A stretch of 64,000 bases of DNA, from the NCBI RefSeq assembly GCF_018612915.1, contig NZ_JAGGRL010000001.1, positions 478,309 through 542,308 of the forward strand, in the 5' to 3' direction. The translations under genes and the position numbers were made by a program. The number at the start of each line of letters is the position of its first letter. Within the stretch, counting starts at the first letter, position 1. Source of the stretch: Stenotrophomonas sp. ISL-67 (GTDB taxonomy: Bacteria; Pseudomonadota; Gammaproteobacteria; Xanthomonadales; Xanthomonadaceae). A model generated the notes under the pieces. That model was not told where the DNA came from and made no database searches. It saw nothing but the letters and a program-made list of their open reading frames with translations. This document shows, piece by piece, positions 18,759 through 26,968 of the stretch.

Positions 18759-19268
18759 TCAGGCCAGGTATTCGCGCGCCATGACGCGGGCACGGTGCAG
18801 CCGGGCCTTGATGGTTTCGGGGGTGGTGGAGAGCTGCCCGGCCAGTTCGGCGATCGACAGCCCTTCCAGGTCGCGCAGCAGGATCACTTCGCGGTAGTGG
18901 GCGGGCAGCGATTCCAGCGCAGCGGCGCAGTCGCGGCGCAGGTCCAGGTTGTCGCGCTGGGCCGGCGGCAGGATTTCCTCGCGCAGCTCTTCGTGCCGCC
19001 ACTGGCAGCGTGCACGCTTGAGCCGGTTGCACTCGCGCTTGACGATGCGGAACGCCCATGAGGTGAAGCACTCCACCAGGCGCAGGTCGCACAGCCGCCG
19101 CGATACCGTGATCAGGCTTTCCTGCACCGCATCTTCGACGTCATTGATGACGCAGTGGTATTCGGCGTAACGGCGCAGGTGCTGGCGCGAATGACGCAGG
19201 ACGCGGTCCAGCGCGGCGCGATCGCCGCCATGGGCGGCGGCAAGTTCGTGCGGGCAGAGGTGGTACAT
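18759..19268 (-). CDS. ECF-type sigma-70 factor heading the HvfABCD-like operon
   Basis: 169-aa alternative sigma factor. Region 2 is [18 protein letters not shown] to [19 protein letters not shown]. Region 4 is [41 protein letters not shown], with a normal helix-turn-helix. It lies 79 bases upstream of the peptide gene on the same strand and probably transcribes the operon. There is no anti-sigma gene next to it. The protein has seven Cys (5, 39, 60, 67, 80, 88, 114) and many His, unusual for so small a sigma factor, which suggests direct metal or redox response (inference). Confidence 0.88.
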   Translation of the reverse strand: MYHLCPHELAAAHGGDRAALDRVLRHSRQHLRRYAEYHCVINDVEDAVQESLITVSRRLCDLRLVECFTSWAFRIVKRECNRLKRARCQWRHEELREEILPPAQRDNLDLRRDCAAALESLPAHYREVILLRDLEGLSIAELAGQLSTTPETIKARLHRARVMAREYLA

Positions 19269-19279
19269 GCGGTGGGTGG

Positions 19280-19303
19280 ATCCTGTTCAACGTGGCACAG
19301 GAT
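19280..19303. promoter_or_regulatory. Inverted repeat upstream of the sigma-factor gene
   Basis: ATCCTGT (19280-19286) and ACAGGAT (19297-19303) form a perfect 7-10-7 inverted repeat 12 bases before the sigma gene start. It could be an operator or an RNA hairpin in the leader; function unknown. Confidence 0.4.
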
Positions 19304-19440
19304 AAGAGCGCGGCCGGAGCGCGAAGGATGCGCGGTACGACGGTTTGAGACAGGAGCGATTCAGTGCCAACAGTTCGCTCACGACACGACGGGACGTTCA
19401 CGACAATCGGCGACGGCGCGAAGACTGCCCCGAAACGCAG

Positions 19441-19464
19441 ACGCGCCGGGAGGTCCCGGCGCGT
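19441..19464 (-). terminator. Hairpin terminator after RcnB-like gene
   Basis: A perfect 11-bp stem (ACGCGCCGGGA / TCCCGGCGCGT) with a 2-base loop lies about 28 bases after the RcnB-like stop codon. The T-run after it is poor, so efficiency is uncertain. Confidence 0.5.
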
Positions 19465-19491
19465 CGCAGGGTCATGCCTGTCGCGAATGGA

Positions 19492-19824
19492 TCAACGACC
19501 GTTGAGCACCACGTCCGCGATCAGGCCGCTGGCCACCGCAATCAACACATAGCGGTCGTCGACCTTGCGCCATTGCTGGCCCCGCTTGGGCGCATGCAGG
19601 CCGTGGCGCTTGTAGTCGCTGACGTAGGCGCCACGGTGGTCCTTGGCCAGGTGGCCACCCCGACGCGGCGGGTCGTGGCGTTCGTGCCCACGCGACGGAC
19701 CCTGGTTGCGGTCATCGCGCTGGTCATGGCGGTCGCGGTCGTCATGGTGGAGCGGGGCGGCGAACGCCGAACCGGTCGCGGCAAGCAGGGTCAGGGACAG
19801 CGTGGCGGCGAGAAGACGTTTCAT
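19492..19824 (-). CDS. RcnB-family periplasmic protein
   Basis: 110-aa small exported protein. A signal peptide (MKRLLAATLSLTLLAATGSAFA) is followed by a His/Asp/Arg-rich stretch (HHDDRDRHDQRDDRN, then GHERHDPPRRGGH) that could bind metal. The RcnB/PF11776-type C-terminus is WRKVDDRYVLIAVASGLIADVVL. E. coli RcnB modulates Ni/Co homeostasis with RcnA; no RcnA is seen here. Start ATG 19824 is fixed by the signal peptide. Its neighbour is the copper-peptide operon, so metal handling is a plausible shared theme. Confidence 0.8.
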   Translation of the reverse strand: MKRLLAATLSLTLLAATGSAFAAPLHHDDRDRHDQRDDRNQGPSRGHERHDPPRRGGHLAKDHRGAYVSDYKRHGLHAPKRGQQWRKVDDRYVLIAVASGLIADVVLNGR

Positions 19825-19895
19825 GGTGTGAACCCTCTGGAGCGGTGGGGGTGGAACGCAGGTCCAGAGTGGGTTTTTTTGGCTGAATAGGCAAT

Positions 19896-19923
19896 TAAAA
19901 AGGCCGATACGCGGTATCGGCCT
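19896..19923 (-). terminator. Rho-independent terminator of the pst-phoU operon
   Basis: On the minus strand AGGCCGATAC, loop CGC, GTATCGGCCT is followed by TTTTTAATT, about 30 bases beyond the phoU stop codon. Confidence 0.85.
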
Positions 19924-19954
19924 GTAACGGCGTGTAACACGCGGGGGCGCGTGC

Positions 19955-20659
19955 CTACAGCTGTTCGGTGCTGGTCTCGTCGCGCTTCTCGCGCGGCGGC
20001 AGCGCCTGCTCACCGTGCACCAGGAACCACACGTTCTCGGCGATGTTGGTGGCGTGATCGCCCACGCGCTCCAGGTTTTTGGCCATGAACAGCAGGTGCG
20101 TGCACGGGGTGATGTTGCGCGGGTCTTCCATCATGTAAGTGAGCAGCTCGCGGAACAGCGCGGTGTACTGCGCGTCCAGGCGGGCATCGTCCTCGCGCAG
20201 CGCCAGTGCGGCGGCAGCGTCGTTGTCCCGGTACGCCTCGATGGCACGGCGCACCTGCTGCGCGGCCAACCGGCCCAGCGAGCGCAGGCCCTGGATCTGC
20301 GGCAGCGGCGGCACCTTGCTCAGCGCGATCGAGCGTTTGGCCACGTTGGCCGCGTAGTCGCCGATGCGTTCGATGTCGGCCGGAATACGCAGGCCGGCCA
20401 GGATCTCGCGCAGGTCGCGCGCCATCGGGCCGCGCAGCGCCAGGCGCATGACGTCATGGCTGATCTGCTGTTCCAGGCTGTCGATGGCCTCATCGTTGGC
20501 GATGATGCGCTGGGCGGCGCTGTCGTCGCGGCGTTCGATCACGTCCAGCGCCGCTTCCAGCTGCGCCACGGACATTTCGCCCATGCGCACGATTTCGGCC
20601 ACCAGCCGCTGCTGTTCTTCGTCGTAGCTCTTGACGATGTGGTCGTTCGGAATGTTCAT
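19955..20659 (-). CDS. phoU: Phosphate signalling protein PhoU
   Basis: 234-aa all-helical PhoU with two repeated three-helix bundles. The conserved ligand motifs RDLREILAGLRIPADIERIGDYA (first repeat) and LLFMAKNLERVGDHATNIAE (second repeat) are readable. It damps PhoR signalling when phosphate is plentiful and modulates the Pst channel. It is the last gene of pstSCAB-phoU, separated from pstB by a SMAG palindrome. Confidence 0.95.
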   Translation of the reverse strand: MNIPNDHIVKSYDEEQQRLVAEIVRMGEMSVAQLEAALDVIERRDDSAAQRIIANDEAIDSLEQQISHDVMRLALRGPMARDLREILAGLRIPADIERIGDYAANVAKRSIALSKVPPLPQIQGLRSLGRLAAQQVRRAIEAYRDNDAAAALALREDDARLDAQYTALFRELLTYMMEDPRNITPCTHLLFMAKNLERVGDHATNIAENVWFLVHGEQALPPREKRDETSTEQL

Positions 20660-20703
20660 GATGGTTCCCGTAAAACCGGACACTGCCCGGCTGGATGGTT
20701 GCG

Positions 20704-20728
20704 GTAGAGCCAGGTCCTGCCTGGCTGC
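20704..20728 (+). repeat. SMAG palindrome between pstB and phoU
   Basis: GTAG then GAGCCAGG TC CTGCCTGGCT. Its position inside the operon suggests a processing or stability element (inference). Confidence 0.65.
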
Positions 20729-20754
20729 AATGCCTGGCGAAACGGTGATAAGAC

Positions 20755-21612
20755 TTACCCGAACCGCCCGGTAATGTAATCCTCGGTCTGCTGCTTGTTC
20801 GGCTGCGAGAAGATCACTTCGGTGCGGTCGTGTTCGATCAGGTCGCCCAGGTACATGAAGGCGGTGTAATCGGACACGCGTGCCGCCTGCTGCATGTTGT
20901 GGGTCACGATCACGATGGTGTAGTCGTGCTTGAGCTCTTCGACCAGCTGCTCGATGCGGCTGGTGGAGATCGGGTCGAGCGCCGAGGTCGGCTCGTCCAG
21001 CAGCAGTACGTCCGGGCGCAGCGCCACGGCGCGGGCGATGCACAGCCGCTGCTGCTGGCCACCGGACAGGCCCAGTGCGCTCTGGTTGAGCTTGTCCTTG
21101 ACTTCGTCCCAGAGCGCGCCCTGGCGCAGCGCATGTTCGACGCGGTCGTTCATGTCCGCCTTGGACAGCTTTTCGTGGTGGCGGATGCCGTAGGCGACGT
21201 TCTCGAAGATGGTCATCGGGAACGGCACCGGCTTCTGGAACACCATGCCGACCTTGCTGCGCAGGCGGTTCATCGGGTACCTGGGCGAGAGGATGTTCTC
21301 ACCGTCCAGCAGCACTTCGCCGCGCGCCTCCAGTTTCGGGTACAGCGCATAGATGCGGTTGAAGATGCGCAGCAGGGTGGACTTGCCGCAACCGGAGGGG
21401 CCGATCAGCGCGGTGACGCGCTTTTCCGGCACTTCCAGGCTGATGTTCTTCAGCGCATGGAACTTGTCGTAGTAGAAGTCCAGCCCACGGGCGGCCAGCT
21501 TGATCGGTGCCGGATTGCCCAGCGATTCATGCGAGGCCGGCACCGCGATGCGCTGCATCGGCACGGCATTGGTGAGGTCGTTCATGGCGGTGTCCGCGGA
21601 AAGGTCAGTCAT
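20755..21612 (-). CDS. pstB: Phosphate ABC transporter ATP-binding protein PstB
   Basis: 285-aa ATPase of the high-affinity phosphate importer. Walker A is GPSGCGKST, signature is [14 protein letters not shown] and Walker B is [14 protein letters not shown]; the C-terminus is [12 protein letters not shown], typical of PstB. The N-terminus is about 25 residues longer than the E. coli protein before [13 protein letters not shown]. The start ATG overlaps the pstA stop by 8 bases (ATGACTGA). Confidence 0.96.
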   Translation of the reverse strand: MTDLSADTAMNDLTNAVPMQRIAVPASHESLGNPAPIKLAARGLDFYYDKFHALKNISLEVPEKRVTALIGPSGCGKSTLLRIFNRIYALYPKLEARGEVLLDGENILSPRYPMNRLRSKVGMVFQKPVPFPMTIFENVAYGIRHHEKLSKADMNDRVEHALRQGALWDEVKDKLNQSALGLSGGQQQRLCIARAVALRPDVLLLDEPTSALDPISTSRIEQLVEELKHDYTIVIVTHNMQQAARVSDYTAFMYLGDLIEHDRTEVIFSQPNKQQTEDYITGRFG

Positions 21613-22480
21613 GGGAGATACGGTTGCGCAGCAGGATGCCGCGCGCCGAAAGGCTTACCAGCAGCACGAACAGGGTCAGCACCAGGGCGCCTGCCCAGGC
21701 CAGCGTCTGCCAGGATTCGTAGGGGCTGCCGGCGAACTGGTTCATCACCACCGGCACGCTCGCCATCGGCTGGAACACGTTGCTGTTCCAGTACTGGTTG
21801 CCGAAGGCGGTGAACAGCAGCGGGGCGGTTTCGCCGGAAATGCGGGCCAGGGCGAGCAGGATGCCGGTGACGATGCCGGCGGCGGCGCTGCGGTACAGCA
21901 CCTGCACGGTGACCTTCCACTGCGGGATGCCCAGCGACAACGCTGCTTCGCGCATCTGCGAAGGCACCAGGCGCAGCATTTCATCGGTGGTGCGTACCAC
22001 TACCGGCAGCACGATGAAGGACAGTGACAGCGCGCCGGCAAAGGCCGAGAACTGGCCGCCGGTCTGCATCACGTACAGGGTGTAGACGAACAGGCCCAGC
22101 ACGATCGACGGTGCCGACAGCAGGATGTCGTTGACGAAGCGCACCACGGTGCCGAACCTGCGCGCATTGCCGTACTCGGCCAGCCAGGTGCCGGCCAGCA
22201 CGCCCAGCGGGGTGCCGATGGCGATGGCCAGTGCGCACATCACCGTACTGCCGAAGAAGGCATTGGCCAGGCCGCCTTCCTGCATGGGCGGCGGCGTCAT
22301 CTTGGTGAACAGGTCCAGGTTGATCCCGGCCAGGCCTTTGGAGGCCAGGGTGAACAGGATCCAGCCGAGGAAGAACAGGCCGAACAGTGCGGTCAGGCAG
22401 GACAGCAGCAATGCGACGATGTTGACGATGCGGCGGCGCAGGTACAGCGGCTGCGCGTTGTTGGCGACGGCGGTGGACAT
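21605..22480 (-). CDS. pstA: Phosphate ABC transporter permease PstA
   Basis: 291-aa inner-membrane permease with six predicted helices. The EAA-type cytoplasmic loop is [30 protein letters not shown], and [15 protein letters not shown] is typical of PstA. It pairs with PstC to form the channel. Its start codon overlaps the pstC stop (TGATG). Confidence 0.95.
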   Translation of the reverse strand: MSTAVANNAQPLYLRRRIVNIVALLLSCLTALFGLFFLGWILFTLASKGLAGINLDLFTKMTPPPMQEGGLANAFFGSTVMCALAIAIGTPLGVLAGTWLAEYGNARRFGTVVRFVNDILLSAPSIVLGLFVYTLYVMQTGGQFSAFAGALSLSFIVLPVVVRTTDEMLRLVPSQMREAALSLGIPQWKVTVQVLYRSAAAGIVTGILLALARISGETAPLLFTAFGNQYWNSNVFQPMASVPVVMNQFAGSPYESWQTLAWAGALVLTLFVLLVSLSARGILLRNRISHD

Positions 22481-23448
22481 CAGTTGCCCTCCTTGCGGGA
22501 CAGGCGCATCAGCATCAGGCGGGCGATCGCCAGCACCACGAAGGTCACGATGAACAGTACAAAGCCGAGCAGCAGCAGTGCCGAGCGGTAGGTTTCAGTG
22601 GCTTCGCCGAAGTCGTTGGCGATCAGCGCGGCGATGGTGGTGCCCGGTTCCAGCAGCGAGGGCGACAGGCGCACGCTGTTGCCGATCACAAAGGCCACTG
22701 CCATGGTTTCACCCAGTGCACGGCCCAGGCCGAGAAAGATGCCGCCGATCACCGCCGAGCGGGTGTAGGGCAGCACGATGTCCCAGCTCACTTCCCATTT
22801 GGTGGAACCCAGCGCGTAGGCCGATTCCTTCAGGCGGGTCGGCACGGTCAGGAACACTTCGCGCATCACCGACGAGATGAACGGAATGACCATGATCGCC
22901 AGCACGAAGCCCGCGGTAAGCACGCCGATGCCCAGTGGCGGGCCCTGGAACAGCGGGCCGATGATCGGCCATTCGCCCAGGGTTTCATTGAGGACAGGGG
23001 TGACGTACTCGGTCATCACCGGCACCAGCACGAACAGGCCCCACATGCCGTAGATGATCGAGGGAATGCCGGCCAGCAGTTCGATGGCGGTACCCACCGG
23101 GCCACGCATCCAGCGCGGGGCCACTTCGGTGAGGAAAAAGGCGATGCCAAAGCTCACCGGCACCGCGATCAGCATCGCGATCAGGGCGGTGACCAGGGTG
23201 CCGTAGATCGGTGCCAGCGCACCGAACTTGTTTTCGACCGGATTCCAGTCGGAGGAGTAGAAGAAGCTCAGGCCCTGCTCCTGCAGGGCATGGCGGCCGC
23301 CCCACAGCATCGAGAGCGCGGCGCAGGCCAGGGCGACCAGCACCAGGAACACGGTGGCGATCAGCACCCACCGGAACAGTTTGTCGTTGCGGGCATCACG
23401 CAGGTCGCGCGTGGACGGTGCGGGTGCAGGCTGGGCAATGGCATTCAT
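22480..23448 (-). CDS. pstC: Phosphate ABC transporter permease PstC
   Basis: 322-aa permease with a long cytoplasmic N-terminus, about six membrane helices, the PstC motif ELLAGIPSIIYGMWGLFVLVP and the EAA loop KESAYALGSTKWEVSWDIVLPYTRSA. It lies between pstS and pstA in the standard operon order. Confidence 0.95.
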   Translation of the reverse strand: MNAIAQPAPAPSTRDLRDARNDKLFRWVLIATVFLVLVALACAALSMLWGGRHALQEQGLSFFYSSDWNPVENKFGALAPIYGTLVTALIAMLIAVPVSFGIAFFLTEVAPRWMRGPVGTAIELLAGIPSIIYGMWGLFVLVPVMTEYVTPVLNETLGEWPIIGPLFQGPPLGIGVLTAGFVLAIMVIPFISSVMREVFLTVPTRLKESAYALGSTKWEVSWDIVLPYTRSAVIGGIFLGLGRALGETMAVAFVIGNSVRLSPSLLEPGTTIAALIANDFGEATETYRSALLLLGFVLFIVTFVVLAIARLMLMRLSRKEGN

Positions 23449-23504
23449 GGGAAAGGCTGGGGCCCGGGGATTGATGGGGGTTTGCCGGATGGTCCGGCGT
23501 TGCT

Positions 23505-23529
23505 GCAGCCGGGCAGGGCCCGGCTCTAC
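23505..23529 (-). repeat. SMAG palindrome between pstS and pstC
   Basis: Minus-strand GTAGAGCCGGGCCCTGCCCG in the 118-base gap. It may end or stabilise the abundant pstS message relative to pstCAB (inference). Confidence 0.65.
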
Positions 23530-23566
23530 GGCGGGTCAGGCCCGCGCGGACGCGGGCCTGGTCATG

Positions 23567-24658
23567 TCATTTGAATTCAGCAGCCCAGTACCCTTCGATC
23601 TGCTTGGCCAGTTCCGCCGGCAGCGGCACGTAGTGCAGTTCGTTGGCCTGGGCCTGGCCGTTCTCGAAGGCCCACTTGAAGAACGCCAGGGTGTCCTTGC
23701 TGCGCTGGGCATCCTTGGGCTGCTTGTGCATCAGCATGAAGTTGGTGGCGGTGATCGGCCACGCCTGGTCGCCCGGGGCGTTGGTGATGACCAGGTTGAA
23801 GTCCTTGGCGCTGGCCCAGTCGGCGCTGGCCGCAGCGGCAGCGAAGGTTTCGGCGCTCGGCTGCACCCAGTTGCCGGCCGCGTTCTGCATCGAGGCGTAG
23901 GGCATGCCGTTCTGCAGCGCGTAGGCCAGCTCGACGTAGCCGATCGAACCCTTGATCTGCTTCACGTACGAGGCTACGCCTTCGTTGCCCTTGCCACCCA
24001 CGCCGTCCGGCCACTGCACCGAGGTGCCTTCGCCGACCTTGCTCTTCCAGTCCGGGCTGACCTTGGACAGGTAATTGGAGAAGTTGAAGGTGGTGCCCGA
24101 GCCGTCCGAACGATGGACCAGGGTGATCTTGCCGTCGGGCAGTTTCACGCCCGGGTTGGCGGCGACGATGGCCGGGTCATTCCAGGTCTTGATCTTGCCC
24201 AGGAAGATATCGGCCAGCAGCGGGCCACTCAGGCGCAGCGTGCCGGCTTCCAGACCTTCGATGTTCACCACCGGGACCACGCCGCCGATGGCCGACGGGA
24301 ACTGGCCGAGGCCGGCCTGGGCCAGCTCTTCGCTGGACAGCGGCTTGTCCGAGGAACCGAAGTCGACAGTGCCGGCCTTGATCTGCGCGATACCGCCGCC
24401 CGAGCCGATCGACTGGTAGTTGACCTTGGCGCCGGTGGCGGCGTTGTAGTCGGCCGACCACTTGGAGACCAGCGGGAAGATGAAGGAGGCGCCGGCGCCG
24501 GAAATTTCGGCGGACAGCCTGTCGCCGGCGGCCGGGGCAGCAGCAGGAGCGCCCGCCGCCGGAGCGGTGGCCTGGCCTTCGGCGGCCGGCTTGCAGGCGG
24601 ACAGGCCCAGCGCGATGGCCAGGGAAAGGGCGGCAAAGCTGGCCGAATGCAGTTTCAT
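23567..24658 (-). CDS. pstS: Phosphate-binding lipoprotein PstS
   Basis: 363-aa periplasmic phosphate receptor for PstCAB. The signal peptide carries lipobox LSAC (Cys22), so this copy is a lipoprotein, followed by an Ala/Pro linker. Phosphate-site motifs: GAGASFIFPL, SIGSGGGIAQI, VDFGSSDKPL, HRSDGSGTTF. Start ATG has GGAG at 6 bases. It is paralogous to the product of the upstream gene at 25041-26060, which has no lipobox and no linker. Confidence 0.95.
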   Translation of the reverse strand: MKLHSASFAALSLAIALGLSACKPAAEGQATAPAAGAPAAAPAAGDRLSAEISGAGASFIFPLVSKWSADYNAATGAKVNYQSIGSGGGIAQIKAGTVDFGSSDKPLSSEELAQAGLGQFPSAIGGVVPVVNIEGLEAGTLRLSGPLLADIFLGKIKTWNDPAIVAANPGVKLPDGKITLVHRSDGSGTTFNFSNYLSKVSPDWKSKVGEGTSVQWPDGVGGKGNEGVASYVKQIKGSIGYVELAYALQNGMPYASMQNAAGNWVQPSAETFAAAAASADWASAKDFNLVITNAPGDQAWPITATNFMLMHKQPKDAQRSKDTLAFFKWAFENGQAQANELHYVPLPAELAKQIEGYWAAEFK

Positions 24659-24713
24659 GCGTCACTCCGTAGCGGGATAGGGGGCCGGTCTTGCCGGCTG
24701 ACGCTGCTATGAA

Positions 24714-24731
24714 ATGATGTTTTTGTTACAG
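24714..24731 (-). promoter_or_regulatory. Candidate Pho box of pstSCAB-phoU
   Basis: Minus strand CTGTAAC-AAAA-ACATCAT, two 7-mers with a 4-base A-rich spacer as in PhoB sites. The first 7-mer fits the known second-half consensus; the second is weaker. About 55 bases before the start codon. Confidence 0.55.
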
Positions 24732-24833
24732 CTTGATGACGCCGTGACCGGGGGCACACCGAAGGATTGCGGCGCAAGGGCTGCCGGGGGGGCGGCGGGC
24801 CGGGTCAAGGCCCGGGGACGGGTGTCGGCAACG

Positions 24834-24860
24834 AAAAAGCGCGGATCTTTCGATCCGCGC
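24834..24860 (-). terminator. Rho-independent terminator after the second pstS gene
   Basis: Minus-strand GCGCGGATC, loop GAAA, GATCCGCGC, then CTTTTT-type T-run. This separates the upstream pstS-like gene from the pstSCAB-phoU promoter. Confidence 0.85.
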
Positions 24861-24915
24861 CGGTGGCGACGCCAAGGGGAGAGAGGACCTGGCGCCGCCG
24901 CTGCTTCGTTGTTGC

Positions 24916-25035
24916 GTACCCACCAACGGTGGGTACCTACCGCAGGGTCACCCGTTGGAGGTGACATGTTTCCCGGTAGGTCACGACCGCTGGTCGTGAC
25001 GTGTTACCCGGTAGGTCACCACCGTTGGTGGTGAC
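24916..25035. repeat. Cluster of four SMAG-like palindromes
   Basis: Palindromes at 24916-24940 (minus, GTAG head), 24947-24965 (no GTAG), 24976-25000 (plus) and 25011-25035 (plus). Arms are of the type GGTCACCACC/GGTGGTGAC with small loops. The last element ends only five bases from the pstS2 stop codon. With the terminator at 24834-24860, this accounts for most of the structure in the 382-base gene-free gap; the remainder holds the pstS promoter. Confidence 0.7.
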
Positions 25036-25040
25036 GCCCT

Positions 25041-26060
25041 TCAATATTTCAGGTTCTGCGACCAGTAGGTCTCGATCTGCTTGACCAGCGTGTCCGGCAG
25101 CGGCACGTAGTCCAGCTGCTTGGCCTGCGCGTCGCCGCTCTTGTAGATCCAGCGGAAGAACTCCTGGGTGGCCTTGGCGCTGTTGACGTTCTTGGGCTGC
25201 TTGCGGACCAGGATGAAGTTGGTGGCGGTGATCGGCCACGCATCGGCACCCGGGGCGTTGGTCATGACCAGGTAGAAGTCCTTGGCGCTGGCCCAGTCGG
25301 CGCTGGCGGCAGCGGCGGCGAAGGATTCGTCGCTCGGCTGTACGATCTTGCCCGAGGCGTTCTTCATCGCGGCGTAGGACATCTTGTTCTGCAGCGCGTA
25401 GGACAGTTCGACGTAGCCGATGCCGCCCTTGATCTGCTTCACGTAGGCGGCAACGCCTTCGTTGCCCTTGCCACCGATGCCGACCGGCCACTGCACCGAG
25501 GTGCCTTCGCCGACCTTGGACTTCCACTCCGGATTGACCTTGGACAGGTAGTTGACGAAGTTGAAGGTGGTGCCCGAACCATCCGAGCGGTGCACGACGG
25601 TGATCTTGCCGTCGGGCAGCTTCACGCCCGGGTTCAGTGCGGCGATGGCCGGGTCGTTCCAGGTCTTGACCTTGCCCAGGAAGATGTTGGCCAGGGTCAG
25701 GCCATCCAACTTCAGTGTGCCCGGGGCGACGCCGGCGACGTTGATCACCGGCACCACACCGCCGATCACCGACGGGAACTGGGCCAGGCCGGCCGCAGCC
25801 AGCTCTTCCGGCTTCAACGGGGCATCGGAGGAGCCGAAGTCAACCGTCGCGGCCTTGATCTGCGCGATACCGCCGCCGGAACCGATCGACTGGTAGTTGA
25901 CCCGCTTGCCGGTCGCGGTGCTGTAGTCGGCCGACCACTTGGACATGACCGGATAGATGAACGAGGCGCCCGCGCCGGTCACATCGGCGGCATTGGCGGC
26001 GAACACGGAGGACGCGGCGAGGACGGCAACAGCGGCGCGCGACTTGAAGGCGTGGATCAC
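25041..26060 (-). CDS. Second phosphate-binding PstS-like protein (soluble)
   Basis: 339-aa paralogue of the neighbouring PstS, sharing most of its length (SIGSGGGIAQI, VHRSDGSGTTFNFVNYLSKV). The signal peptide ends in SVFAANA without a lipobox Cys, so the protein should be soluble in the periplasm. GTG start with AGGAG at 7 bases. It is monocistronic, with its own Pho-box region and terminator. It may feed the same PstCAB permease or a different affinity range (inference). Confidence 0.93.
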   Translation of the reverse strand: MIHAFKSRAAVAVLAASSVFAANAADVTGAGASFIYPVMSKWSADYSTATGKRVNYQSIGSGGGIAQIKAATVDFGSSDAPLKPEELAAAGLAQFPSVIGGVVPVINVAGVAPGTLKLDGLTLANIFLGKVKTWNDPAIAALNPGVKLPDGKITVVHRSDGSGTTFNFVNYLSKVNPEWKSKVGEGTSVQWPVGIGGKGNEGVAAYVKQIKGGIGYVELSYALQNKMSYAAMKNASGKIVQPSDESFAAAAASADWASAKDFYLVMTNAPGADAWPITATNFILVRKQPKNVNSAKATQEFFRWIYKSGDAQAKQLDYVPLPDTLVKQIETYWSQNLKY

Positions 26061-26115
26061 GGGGTGGCTCCTGGGATGGATGGTGGTGCGGGGTTTCCCG
26101 CCCGGCGCCTATTGC

Positions 26116-26155
26116 ATAACGGTTCGATGACAGCGCGTGGTCTGTCATATGACGG
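26116..26155 (-). promoter_or_regulatory. Candidate tandem Pho boxes before second pstS
   Basis: Reading the minus strand, 7-mers repeat every 11 bases: CCGTCAT (26155-26149), CAGACCA (poor), CTGTCAT (26133-26127, perfect) and CCGTTAT (26122-26116). This periodicity is the hallmark of PhoB binding. The remaining gap up to 26389 holds the divergent promoter region of the peptide cluster, with no other feature I can name. Confidence 0.65.
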
Positions 26156-26389
26156 AATGGTGACTGCGCCGTTGGCGACACGCAAAAACCTCCCCGAAAA
26201 ACGGAGGCGTGGAGGCGAACGTGTCGTGGTGCACTGTCCTTGCATGACCGGCGTCACTTCACAAATGCATTCGACTTCACAGGTTTGAATCCCCGGCCCA
26301 AATCCGTGATGCGAGTCCTTGAGGGAACGCGCCACGAGCGGCGACGTTCGACTCGCGCCACTTCTGGCGCAGATCAAACGGAGCTGAAC

Positions 26390-26488
26390 ATGTTGGAAGT
26401 CACTTTTGTAGATCTGGATGAGCGCATCTCTGCCATCAGCGAAGAAGATGCCATGTACAAGTCCGGCGAGAGCATCCAGCTCTCGTGA
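26390..26488 (+). CDS. 32-aa peptide, candidate RiPP precursor
   Basis: MLEVTFVDLDERISAISEED starts a 32-residue peptide. The acidic N-terminal part looks like a leader, and a short tail AMYKSGESIQLS could be a core. A Shine-Dalgarno GGAG lies 7 bases before ATG. It is the first gene of a set followed by a hairpin, a ThiF/TOMM-like gene, a 2OG-Fe(II) oxygenase and an exporter, the order expected for a ribosomally made, modified and exported peptide. I know no named family for it. The core has no Cys; Ser, Tyr and Lys are the possible modification sites. Function is inferred from context only. Confidence 0.55.
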   Translation: MLEVTFVDLDERISAISEEDAMYKSGESIQLS

Positions 26489-26494
26489 CCGGCA

Positions 26495-26521
26495 GAGGGA
26501 CAGGTCCTCGACCTGTCCCTC
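26495..26521 (+). terminator. Hairpin between peptide gene and enzyme genes (attenuator-like)
   Basis: Perfect 11-bp stem GAGGGACAGGT / ACCTGTCCCTC with a 5-base loop, six bases after the peptide stop codon and without a T-run. Such stems often protect a precursor mRNA or give partial termination so that the peptide is made in excess over the enzymes. Confidence 0.65.
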
Positions 26522-26542
26522 CCACATACACAAGGAAATTCA

Positions 26543-26968
26543 GTGACCTATACCAAGCCATTACTGAAACGCTCACATCATGTGCTGATCTCCGATACCG
26601 GCGATGTCTGCATTGGCGAAATTCCCGGAAAATCGAAGGTTCTTCCGCATCCACCCTCTTGGGTTGTACCGGCGCTCGAAGCGCTGGACGGCGCCCATAC
26701 CCTTCCACGGATAGGAAAGGAACTGGCTGCCAGAGGACATACGGTGTCCAGTGATGACCTGGTTGCCTTCGTGGGGGCATTGGCCGGATTTTCCCTGGTC
26801 GAAGAGGGCGCACGCCCCTCATCGGTACTCACCGCCGAAGAACTGGAGCGATACGACCGACAAATCCTCCAGTTTGTACTGGTGGACGAGCAGCGCGTCG
26901 ACAGTGCCGTGGTCTACCAGGAGCGGTTGAAGAAGGCGAGGGTGCTCGCTCGCCTTCACTCGCAGTGA
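26543..26968 (+). pseudogene. N-terminal part of a ThiF/E1-like TOMM-type adenylating protein, truncated
   Basis: 141 residues from a GTG start with AAGGAA 6 bases upstream. Residues 1-100 resemble the small winged-helix leader-binding domain that precedes ThiF-like proteins in TOMM clusters (HHVLISDTGDVCIGE, PPSWVVPALEALDGAHTL). Then ELERYDRQILQF and YQERLKKARVL follow, the usual entry into the E1 Rossmann fold. The glycine-rich ATP loop should come next, but the frame runs into ARLHSQ and stops. The C-terminal end of the same kind of protein follows directly in another frame, so about 200 residues, including the ATP site, appear deleted. Confidence 0.65.

Noticed and set aside
24916..25035. 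Regularly spaced palindromes resembling a CRISPR array
   Set aside because: Repeats are palindromic SMAG units in both orientations with spacers of 6-10 bases; no cas genes and no unique spacers of 30 bases.
26240..26389. N-terminal extension of the 32-aa peptide
   Set aside because: The ATG at 26390 has a clear Shine-Dalgarno; the upstream codons are Arg/His/Thr-rich without bias and lie in the promoter region.
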